DNA of 64,000 nt from contig CM059623.1 of the NCBI GenBank assembly GCA_030435675.1, positions 6,350,012 to 6,414,011 of the forward strand, read 5' to 3'. Positions 44,097 through 53,712 of the stretch are shown here, one piece after another. How positions within the stretch are numbered: the first letter of the stretch is position 1; each line of letters begins with the position of its first letter. The notes under the pieces were generated by a model, which did no database searches, was not told the origin of the DNA, and was given only the letters and a program-made list of their open reading frames with translations. Source of the DNA: Steinernema hermaphroditum. Its lineage: Eukaryota; Nematoda; Chromadorea; Rhabditida; Steinernematidae. A program made the position numbers and the translations under genes.

Positions 44097-45395
44097 CAGG
44101 GTTATCGGAAAGTTCTGGAACGTGAAAAACACAATTTTTCTCAAACAAAACCATTTTGATTCCAAAAATGAACAATACTACGTTATTCAGCACGCTTAAT
44201 TACACATAAAACGTGAATTTCATTCAAAATGGCCTCCTCTAGCGTCGATAGAAGGCCTTCACTCGCTTCTTGAAATTTTCGACGATCGCCGCGGGTGTTT
44301 CCACGCTGATTTCTTCACAAGCGGCCCGGAGATCGCGCTTCAGGTCGTCCACGGTGGCGTGTCTTCTTCGGCAAGCTTTTTCCTCCAGAATGGACCAAAT
44401 TGCGTAGTCCATCGGGTTTAAATCCGGCGAGTTTGAGGGCCAAACTGACTTGTCCCAAAACCATGGGATTTGGTCTTCCAAGAAGCTCATCGTTGATTTG
44501 GATCCATGGGCGGGTGCCCAGTCATGCTGAAACATCCGTCCGTGGTCCTATAAGTGTTTTTCGGTCCAGGGAATCAGATGCTTCACCAAGATCTCTTATT
44601 GCTACACCTGAGAGTCCATTTTCACACCTTTTTCAACGAAAACCGGGAAAATTTTTCTAGTTGCGCAGATTTCGCCCCAAACCATCACAGAATTGGGGAA
44701 ATGGCTTGTTTTAACGTGCTTCGTAAGCGAGAAGCCTTTCTGCAGCAGGTAACAGTGATTCTGGGAGATGTGGATCGCTTAGATGGTAAAAATCTTCTCA
44801 TCGGAGAAGACCACATTGGCGAATCCGGACCCGCGGCTCTCGGCTCTCAGCTTCTTGCACTTCTGAAGCCGTTCGACCTTTTTCGTATCGGTTAGCAGGT
44901 GTCCGCGGCTTATTTTGTAGCTCTTGAGATGGAGATCCTCGGTGACAAGCTTGTGCATCGATGCGTAGCAGATTTTGTACTTCTTGGCCAGCTTCATGAT
45001 GGATCGGTCGGGATTGCGCTTGATCATCTTCAGAACGGCCTCTCGGACTTGTGGAGTTCTTGCAATCCTTTCTCTTCCGCTTCGGGGACGGTCCTTGACG
45101 CCGCCAGTTTCCCACAATCGGTCCAGCACGCGTTTGACGGCATCTCGGCGAAGTTTGAGGGTCTTGCAAATCTCGGGATTCGACCTTCCGCCGCAATGGA
45201 GCTCAACGATCGCGGAACGCACACTTTCGGAGACCATTTTTACCCTGAATAACAGCAAATACAGCATAATTGACAGCGAATATAGGGTAAAAAGAGTCGC
45301 GCAACACGAATATAACGAGCAATACGCGCAAAAACTCCGAAAAATTGCGAAAATTAGCATTGCAAAAAATGTTCCAGAACTTTCCGATAACCCTG
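44097..45395 (-). mobile_element. Mariner (maT/DD37D-like) element 3, 1,299 bp, four stop codons
   Basis: Ends CAGGGTTATCGGAAAGTTCTGGAAC at left and its inverse at right; TA outside (44095-44096, 45396-45397). The minus-strand transposase keeps one frame from MVSESVRSAIVELHCGG (helix-turn-helix, about 45238) through FSDEKIF (first Asp) to QHDWAPAHG and NSPDLNPMDYAIW, with 37 residues between the last two Asp. Four in-frame stops fall between about 44545 and 44785. A different family from elements 1 and 2 by its ends. Confidence 0.88.
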
Positions 45396-45397
45396 TA

Positions 45398-47221
45398 TAG
45401 TCGAGTTCAAAAATCTTGTGCCCTTTTTGGCGTTTGGTCCTGACACGCCATTTTTGCACGTTCGCGGCGTGTGGTCGCGTCGTTCATAAGGCGAAATCGT
45501 GAATTTGGTGAATCGTCTGTAGTCTTCGCCGTTTTTCTCCACGGTTTCGTGCGTTTCTTGGAAAAGCGCAAGCATAACCCTCTTCCTTAGTCAATTGCGC
45601 GTCGAACGAGCGCCGATTCACCGAAATTGGAGTTTTCCTCGCGGAGGAGTAGCATTTTTTCGAACCGGCTACCAAGAATTTCCATCTTTTTGGCCTATTT
45701 TTGTGGATTTTCACGTTGTAATCGCATCCTATCCTGCCCTGTCCGTGCCCTACTCGTCTCGCGTGTTCTATTTACGCCAACGACTTTCATTACAACAAGA
45801 TCAACAGTAAAAAATAACAACATAGCAAGTTAACAAGCAGTGAATATCACTACTCTTCATCGAAAGAGTCAGAGCTGGCGTCGAAACCAAGGATACGGTA
45901 ATCCACTCCAGCAAACGAGGGGCAGTGCAGGTCAAGATACTCGCGCTCCACTTTTACTGTGTGTTCAAAATAGTTCCAACATGCACTGACGGGAATTGTG
46001 TCAAATGCTGTTCGCATGTGTGCCATGACTACGTCTAATTAGTCCGTGTGTGTGATTTGGCTTCGAATGTACTTTTGAATATGCCCACAGCATCTCTATT
46101 GGATTAAGAGTACAATGGTATGGTGGAAGCCTCAGCAGCTCCACAGCAGCCTGTTTGCATCTCTCATCAACGAAAAACTTTTTGAAAGAATCACGTCCTC
46201 CTTTCTCCGCATAGAAAATAGACAACTTTTCTAACAGAATGCCCCTAGGCCACCCTTCGAAAGCCTCCTCCCCGTGTTTATTCAAAAACGCGGCTATCTC
46301 TTTCCTGTTACTCCTCGTGCTGGGCGGACTCTCAAGAACTCTTCCGTGGTACGAAGCATTGTCGAGAATCAAGCAAACTTTTTCGCTTCTCGCAAGAAGT
46401 TTGGGGATGACCTTCTCCAGCCAGTCTTCGAAAACTTCCGCAGTCATCGATCGGTGGTAGTCAGCATCATTCGCTGTTCCAGATGCGAACATGAGCAGAG
46501 CGTCGTCTATAGGCCCTTCTTCAGTAATAGCGTGGAGGACGATGGCTCTTTTGCCTCTTGTGTTCGGTGCCGAAGGTCCGAAGCTCAACCCCTTCATCTG
46601 GAGCTCTGCGAGCGGCGAGTGTACCTTCTTTTGCAACTGAACAGCCTCACACTCTTGTTCATCGCTGCGGCTTTCAGCGATTGCCAGTAACCGTCGCAAT
46701 TCAACGGTTTCTGATTCAATCGCGCTTAGAGACGATTGCAGGCGGGCTATTTTTTCGGCGCCAAGACGACCCGATTCTCGTCTCTTCTTCGTTGATGCCT
46801 TCGCTCGTGGCATATTCTTAGTTTTCCACATTAATATAGTTTGAATATACGCCCACGCGAGACGAGTAGGGCACGGACAGGACAGGATAGGATGCGATTA
46901 CAACGTGAAAATCCACAAAAATAGGCCAAAAAGATGGAAATTCTTGGTAGCCGGTTCGAAAAAATGCTACTCCTCCGCGAGGAAAACTCCAATTTCGGTG
47001 AATCGGCGCTCGTTCGACGCGCAATTGACTAAGGAAGAGGGCTATGCTTGCGCTTTTCCAAGAAACGCACGAAACCGTGGAGAAAAACGGCGAAGACTAC
47101 AGACGATTCACCAAATTCACGATTTCGCTTTATGAACGACGCGACCACACGCCGCGAACGTGCAAAAATGGCGTGTCAGGACCAAACGCCAAAAAGGGCA
47201 CAAGATTTTTGAACTCGACTA
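45398..47221 (-). mobile_element. IS630/Tc1-like DNA element, copy 2 (1,824 bp)
   Basis: Inverted copy of 8182-10000, nearly identical, with TAGTCGAGTTCAAAAATC ends. Its left TA (45396-45397) is also the right TA of mariner 3, so it landed exactly on that element's target duplication; the right TA is 47222-47223. The transposase pseudogene (46831-46001 and its shifted continuation to about 45850, minus strand) has the same frameshift and the same missing first catalytic Asp as copy 1. Confidence 0.9.
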
Positions 47222-49493
47222 TAGGCCAAATAACGAAGCTGTTTACTCTTCGCAGGACAGCTCTCAACACTCGGTCAACGCAACGCGATACCGTAGACTG
47301 GGCTACATGAAAGCCAAGAGCTGTGTGCGATTGGAAAGTATTCCCACCGAACACAGCAAGAGCAACACCTAATTGCTGGGAGGGAAGAAGAGCACAACTT
47401 CTTCTTGTGCTGTACATAAGGTCCTCTTCCAATTCATTCAGAAGCGCCACAAACACGTGTCTGCGAAACCGAAACAAGCTTCTAAAGACGGTTTCATTGG
47501 GCAGATCCAACGGATTCGTGTGGTCGCGAAATAAACGACGGCAAATTACATGCGTCGATTCATCGACGAGGTCTTCGATAATTTCCAAATCGAGGTCATT
47601 CATTATCTGAAATCACATCGTATACATGACGATGGGATTAAGTAACAATACCCGAAGCCACATAAACAGAAACAGAAATGTATCGAGAACAACATGCAAA
47701 AAAGAAGAATCTCAGAAAACGTGAAAATTGCAAATTTTTTCGCCAAAATATGCGAAGGATTTCAAGTGTGAGGCGACTTCTCACACCTTCCGCCACTGTG
47801 AGAAGTGTGAGACGAGTGTGAGCAAAGTGTGAAGTGCTTCACACCTTTGTGGATACCGTGTTACGCCTCACACTCACACTGTGAGGAGTGTGAGGCGAGT
47901 GTGAGGCACTTCACACTTTCGTGGATACGGCCCCTGGTCAAGGAGCGTCCAGAAGGCAAATTTGAAGTTATCGATGGAAACACCAGGTGTGATACGAGTG
48001 GTTAACCTTTACTGATCTCTTGTTGCTTCTCTAGATGCAAAATCTTCATGGACATCTTTGCCTTTTTGGAAGAAAAGCGCGATCTGCCGAAGACTTTCCG
48101 TCGCATCACACAAACGGACTACACGGAACATATCGAGTGGATCGAGGAAACGTTCAACAACAACAGCAATGTTGCGTTTCGCGCAGATTTCGACAACGCC
48201 ATGGGTAGTTGTTCTACCCTCGCCAAGTTGAAAGTTATTTGCATTCCGGAGGATTTTGATACAAAGCACGAAATGAAGGTGGTCAAGCTGATTCCGTCTC
48301 ATATATCGAGTCGGTCCTCTGGTGTTACGTTCCTAGAAGCGGTTATGATTGTGCGGGAAATGCTTTGTAAGTGTATAATCTACTCTCACTGAAACTAAAC
48401 GCTCGTTTAATTATAGTGAGTGTCATATTTCCGAACAGCAAGCCCGAAAGCCGCCATACCCAGATGTCTAAGATGGGGAAATTCACGACATTTCACGTAA
48501 TGGCTCTGCTTGGTTTTGAACATGACTACATTAGCAAAATGGGGAACGGTATGAACACTTAAAATCATCATTTCCTCATGTGTATTACATGTTTAGCAGT
48601 CCGATTTTTGCTGCTTCTATCGAAGGCAGACTTTGAGTACCTATTGAAAATTTTTGACTCCATGATCCACACTCCACTCGATCTTGTTGGCCGAGTTCGG
48701 TTTGCGGTCAAAGGAGACGCTGAAGTTCGTGATCTCTTCGATCTGCCGAAGGCCTTGTCACCGATTGATTACACGCACGACAGAGGCCCGTTCTATGGCC
48801 AGGGAGATTTCGCATGTTAATTTTGGAACGTTGTTCCTCAGATCTTCTACGATGTATGTCATCGATGTGTTGTCGTTCGAATGAGGTTTATTTATTTAGT
48901 GGACTGAGAATGCGACCATCTGGAAGAACGCCAAGGAATACGTTCTTGATCCTATGATTAACGGATATCAGTGGTCATTGTACCGATCGTTCCAAGAAAT
49001 TCAACTCATGTATCGTTTTCCACGAAAAGACGACGGCCCTTTTTACATTCGAATGTATCGTACCAGCATTTCGGAATTGCTTCGCAAGCAAAAGAAGGGA
49101 AAGCTGTTGCCAGAAGACAGCCAACGTCTACTCCCGTCTTTTTACATCACTGGATATCAAGCCACCGAGTTGGAAAGAGCACAGTTGACCTCCATCTACA
49201 ACTTTGACTTAACCGATGTTGTCTCGAAATTGCAAAGGATGGTACGTTTTGCACTTGAATGGGCTCAATTACGAATATGACTATAATAGATCGATGGCGA
49301 TTTTCGAACGCAAATCCGAACGGAAACGCCACTGCCGATTGATGCACGCTCAGCCTTGTTGGTTGAGTCCGGTCCGTCAACGTCTACTGGATGCCCACCG
49401 AAACGCCGATCCGACTCGATTGGAGTATCAAAGGAATCCGTAGATGAGGATCATCAAAAGAAGCGTTGAATCACAAGTCCTGTTAAGGACATA

Positions 49494-49687
49494 TAGTCTA
49501 TTTTTTTTCCGAACTCCACAAAAGCGATCAATCACAGCGCGGTAGGACCCAGAATTTGCTCTAGCGCATTGAAAGAAGCGAACGAACGCAAGAAATATTT
49601 GCCTTTCTTCAATGTGCTGGAGCGAATTCTCGGTCTCGCCGCGCGGTGATTGATCGCTTTTGTGGAGTTCGAAAAAAAAATGGACTA
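49494..49687. mobile_element. Short MITE (194 bp)
   Basis: Inverted ends TAGTCTATTTTTTTTCCGAA and TAGTCCATTTTTTTTTCGAA, then a shared CTCCACAAAAGCGATCAATCAC. TA flanks both ends. The TAGTC terminus is like that of the IS630-like elements. It lies between the ParB-like pseudogene and DHX35. Confidence 0.8.
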
Positions 49688-50029
49688 TATCAGATGTGAC
49701 CGACGAAGATGCGAAAACGGAGCGTTTGGAAACCTGTATGTGAACTGACGTTAAATGCCGTTCTTATTTTCGATTTTTCGACGACTGTGCACGCAATGAA
49801 AAAAACGCCCCACAAAGCGACAGCAGACCCGCATTATCACTTGTTCCCACTGGGAACTGAAGCTGAGTGGGACGAGATCGGAAAGAAGAAGAAAGAAAAA
49901 AGAAGCGCCAGTGACACTGTAGCATCCAATTGCGCACAGAGAAATCGCGTTAAGAGTCGCACCTGTCTCGATCTCGCTTTTCGAAAACAAAAAAAACTTG
50001 TGCCGCCTTCCGAAAATTGGAATCTGAAG
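49688..50029 (+). promoter_or_regulatory. DHX35 upstream region
   Basis: 342 bp before the DHX35 ATG. The last ~135 bp are conserved in the duplicate at 34385-34530 (AAGAAGCGCCAGTGACACTG, GATCTCGCTTTT), so they date from before the duplication and may include the core promoter. A weak open frame here is not thought to be coding. Confidence 0.4.
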
Positions 50030-53000
50030 ATGCACTCCAACGCTCCGGGCTCTATGCGTCCGTTCTTCCGGAAACCGAGTAAGTACACTTCATTTTCTGA
50101 GCCGTATCATCATCCCTTTCAGCTGATGAAGTCTCCTACGGCTCTCTGGTGCTCGAGGAGCGTGCTGAATCCTCTGCGGCGGCTTCTGAGCCTTCCGTGT
50201 CGATCGTCTATAACAATCCCTACTCTTCGTTGTCCATCCAGCAGCAGAGAGGCCGTCTTCCGATCTTCAAGGTTAGCTATTTATTTTCATTCGAAGACGA
50301 CCAGACCTGCTTCACAGGTCCGGATACGGGGCTTCGCCCCGTATTTATGGGCGGGTCACAATTTATTGTTTATTGTTGGGGAAAAAAGCAAAGAAAACGA
50401 AAGTGCTACTTTCGGCTGTCTCCAGGCCGTCTATTTAGAGTGATTTGTCTCTACAGGCTCGCTTACGCTCGCCCCAAAAGCTGTTTGCCTCTACAGGCTC
50501 GCTTGCGCTCGCCTCGGGAGCTGTTTGCCTCTACGGGCTCGCTTACGCTCGCCCGTGGACCGCAAAACATCACAGCCGATGGGCCGGAGCTATTTATTTT
50601 CATTCGAAGACGACCAGACCTGCTTCACAGGTCTGGATACGGGGCTTCGCCCCGTATTTATGGGCGGGTCACAATTTATTGTTTATTGTTGGGGAAAAAA
50701 GCAAAGAAAACGAAAGTGCTACTTTAGGCTGTCTCCAGTCTAAAGTAGCACGTTTTTTTAGCACGGATTTGCACGTTTTTGCGTATATCAGTTGAAATCC
50801 GGCACAAAAAGGAGTCTAAGAGCACAAAACATGAGGGAAAAAGAGAAATAGCAAAAAAAAACAGAAAAGCGAAATATTTCAGTCAAGGATCCAATGGAAA
50901 AGTGTTTTGGAACATAAAAGTAACAAAAATTAGCAAAAAAACGCAGAGAAAAGGAGAAAATGCAGCAGAATGCAGGGTATGTAGCAGGAAAGCACCACTC
51001 TTTGGTGTGACTGTCTGTAGTACTATCAGTCGGTCTAGACATAGGGGGTCTGGGGTTCGACTCCGGTCGCTTGCCAAACTTTTCCTCGGGTTTCAAAAAT
51101 TGACTAAGCAACTTTACTTTCTGTTATAAGAAATGTTCCTCTTTCAGTATCGGAATCACATTCTTTATCTCCTTGAGAAAAAACAAACGCTAGTGCTCGT
51201 AGGCGAAACGGGATGTGGCAAGAGCACCCAGGTTCCTCAGGTAAGAAGAAGTTAACGATCAGCGTACAGATAGTTTCAGTATCTGATGGAGTCTGGATGG
51301 GCGTCTGACAGTCGACTGATCGGAATCACGCAACCCAGGAGAGTAGCTGTTGTTACGGTGAGTCGAATTCAGTCTTCTTCTCATATACCCAGTTCAGTTA
51401 GCGAATCGCGTCGCCGAAGAGAAAATGTGTGTGTTGGGGGCCGAAGTGGGATACTGCGTCCGCTTCGACGACGTCAGCAGCGAAAAGACGAAAATTAAAG
51501 TTGGTTCTGTTGGTATGACAGGAACTAATCATCGTTTTAGTATGTAACGGACGGCATTCTTTTGAAGGAGATGATGGTCGACCCACTGCTGACGAAGTAC
51601 AGTATCCTCATGATTGACGAAGCCCACGAACGCTCCATAAACACCGACCTGGTGCTTGGGCTTTTGAGGAAGATCATATCTATAAGAAAGGACCTGCGAG
51701 TCATCATTTCATCGGCCACTCTCGATGCCGAGGTCAGCTGGTCCGTTTGTGGCTACGGTGCATTTTCTTTCAGCTGTTTCGAGATTTCTTCGAATTGAAC
51801 GAAACCACCGATCGAGAGAACGACACGGCGACCATAATTTCTGTGGAGGGGAGGATGCATCCTGTAACAGTCTTCTACACGAAAAAGTAAGGAAATGTGA
51901 TTCTACTGCTCATGGTTTGAATAACCTCAGTTCGGTTCCCAACTACACCACCGCTACGGTGGATACCATCATTCAGCTGCACAAGACAGAGCCCTCCGGA
52001 GACATTCTCGCCTTTCTGCCAGGCCAAGATGATGTGGACTTCGTGTGTGATCGCCTGCACGAGATCACGAAGAGCCTCAGGGCAACGAAGTACAAGTTAT
52101 GGATCGTTCCGATGTATGGCGCCCTTCCTGCAAAAGAGCAGGTACGAGCCTATCGCAATCCACGATGATGAAGTTTTTAGTTGAAAGCCTTCGACTCTTC
52201 CGTTCACGACACTCGCAAAGCCATCATCGCCACCAACATAGCCGAAGCCTCAGTCACCATTCCTGGGATTGCATACGGTTACTTTCATTTTGATGCCCAT
52301 CTGGAAAACTGATTTCTTTCAGTGATCGACTGCGGATTTGTGAAGATGCGCGCCTTGAACCGGGAGAACAAGATTGAGTGCCTCATGACTGTGCCTATCT
52401 CGCAAGCGTCAGCGGAACAGAGAGCGGGACGGGCCGGTCGCATCCGCCCCGGAAAGTGCTATCGGCTCTACCCCCAAAGCGAATTCGAGAAGATGATCTT
52501 CGGAACGGTTCCTGAGATGCAGAGAACAATGTTGGCCCCTATGATCATCCAGCTCAAAGCGTTAGGCATCCAGAATGTTCTGAGGTTCCACTATTTAGCC
52601 GTAAGTGGTGATCCACAGAAACCACTCAACTCTTTGCCTTTAGAGACCCTCTGTGGCGGCGATGATCCAGGGGCTGGAGCTGTTGATCGCTCTGAGAGCG
52701 GTCGACGAGGATACAGGACTTCTGACGAACCCGTTGGGAACCTCGATGGTGGACCTTCCGCTTCCTCCGATGCACGCGAAGACGCTGATCAGTTCCGGAG
52801 AATTCGGGTGCAGTGTGGAGATTGCCACAATCATCGCGATGATGCAGATCCAGGACGTTTTCCAGATGGTCGGCAGAAATCGACATCAGGCGGTTTGTCC
52901 CGTTTCCTGGTCTGATGCTCATGGTGGGTTTAGGAGGTTATCAAGCGGAAATTCGCCGTCGAGGAGGGAGATCACCTTACGCTGCTCAACGTGTATGCTA

Positions 53001-53606
53001 ACTTCGTGAAGGTAGATGGTGCTTCTCGGCGTGTGCTTCTACGATGTACTTTAGAACAACTGTTCTCAGAAATGGTGTTCTCGGCATTTCCTGAACTACC
53101 GTGGCCTCAACCGTGCGAAGAACATCAGAGAGCAGCTCATCCGCCACATGAAACGACTCAGGATTCCGCTCGTTTCCTGCCAAGGACTCATCGGAGAGTC
53201 GGCGAAAATCCGACGCTGCATAGTCAACGGCTTCTTCTCCCAAGCGGCGTTCTACGACCACACAGGGAAGTACCACACCGTCAAGGAGAACTATCCCTTC
53301 AACGTTTACAAGGGGTCCGTGATCATGTACCGGAAGGACTACCCCAAATGGTTTGTGGTCGCCGCTGGCAGCTTCTTCTACTTCTCTTTCAGGGCGGTGT
53401 ACACCGAGGTGATGCAGGATTCTATACGTGATATCAGTGTGATTGAACCGGAATGGCTTTATGAGTTAGCGCCGCAATATTACGAATATGGAACGGTAAG
53501 CAGTCCAACGTGCTTGAGATGTGCTTTTGATCTTTACAGGAAGGCGAAATTGCGCGTAAACGGAAGAAGGTGGACAATTTCGATGAAAAGGATAAGATCA
53601 ACATAA
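50030..53606 (+). CDS. DHX35: DHX35-type DEAH-box RNA helicase
   Basis: About thirteen exons, mostly with 43-90 bp introns, encode roughly 700 residues. DHX35 is a DEAH-box RNA helicase found with late spliceosomes. Motifs in order: GETGCGKST (motif I), [10 protein letters not shown] (Ia), DEAHERS (II), SSATLDAE (III), [13 protein letters not shown] (IV), [13 protein letters not shown] (V), [18 protein letters not shown] (VI). Then comes the winged-helix/ratchet region ([19 protein letters not shown]), an HA2/OB-fold ([29 protein letters not shown]) and a lysine-rich end. It starts [13 protein letters not shown] at 50030. Intron 2 (50272-51147) is 876 bp through repeat growth. It converges with the CDK5RAP1 gene, stops 106 bp apart. 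Confidence 0.93.
50276..50738 (+). repeat. Duplicated 150-bp unit and short tandem repeats in DHX35 intron 2
   Basis: 50276-50426 and 50589-50738 are near-identical copies, each with an internal hairpin-like GGGGCTTCGCCCC. Between them a 40-45 bp unit (CTACAGGCTCGCTTACGCTCGCC) occurs three to four times. Further on, 51040-51075 has a B-box-like GGTTCGACTCC, perhaps a decayed tRNA-like SINE. Confidence 0.75.
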
Positions 53607-53712
53607 ACTGAAGACTTCTGTTGTTACTGTGAAAGTATAAAGCCATCCAGAACTGCATACTATTCAAATCTATTCAACAAATCAACGGGAATATATAACA
53701 AGCTGATGCGGA

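Larger units (their letters stand above)
41521..47603 (-). pseudogene. Harbinger DDE transposase broken by three insertions
   Basis: Exon pieces: 47224-47603 (N-terminal MNDLDLEIIEDLV...), then after the IS630-like and mariner insertions the short remainder ASEARDISNK ending near 44065, then about 43905-44020 (GAIDGTHCRIQAP, first Asp), then 41521-41955 (GRAHDSRVF, LLGDSAYS with the second Asp, VEQYFGVLKRQF with the Glu). Introns of about 37-46 bp separate the last three; the TTAA element sits in the last intron. All three catalytic residues are still present and no internal stop was seen in these pieces, so the loss of function comes from the insertions. Confidence 0.8.
41044..47933 (-). mobile_element. 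PIF/Harbinger element carrying nested insertions (6,890 bp)
   Basis: Termini read GGGCCGTATCCACGAA at both ends (inverted), with a 3-bp target duplication CTG (41041-41043, 47934-47936). The subterminal regions are packed with GTGTGAG/CTCACAC repeats. The element carries the two usual Harbinger genes: a Myb/MADF-like ORF on the plus strand and a DDE transposase on the minus strand. Later insertions inside it: a TTAA-flanked element (41968-43870, itself containing a mariner), a mariner (44097-45395) and an IS630-like element (45398-47221). Without them it would be about 1.9 kb. Confidence 0.88.
40579..49469 (+). pseudogene. ParB/sulfiredoxin-like gene split by a Harbinger element
   Basis: Host exons lie at 40579-41043 and 47937-49469, with introns of about 41-50 bp. 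The two parts join in frame once the 6.9-kb transposon and one CTG copy are removed: APPIL from the left, then VKERPEGKFEVIDGNTR from the right. The joined block resembles the ParB/Srx fold signature (PPILV..., then G.(F/Y)EVIDGN.R), hence the tentative name. The rest (about 400 residues, including AFLEEKRDLPKTFRRI and WTENATIWKNAKEYV) is not recognised, and the tail is Ser/Arg/Lys-rich. A second lesion, TAA at 48818-48820, lies inside what otherwise reads as one exon (GQGDFAC, stop, FWNVVPQIFYD). This allele is very likely non-functional. Confidence 0.6.

Noticed and set aside
48811..48845. A 26-bp intron removing the TAA in the ParB-like gene
   Set aside because: It is shorter than any other intron here and would shift the frame.
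40579..49469. Bacterial contamination, suggested by the ParB-like motif
   Set aside because: The gene has short GT-AG introns and lies between nematode-style genes and eukaryotic transposons.
51000..51080. Candidate tRNA in DHX35 intron 2
   Set aside because: T-arm needs two wobble pairs and the acceptor strand has no partner upstream.
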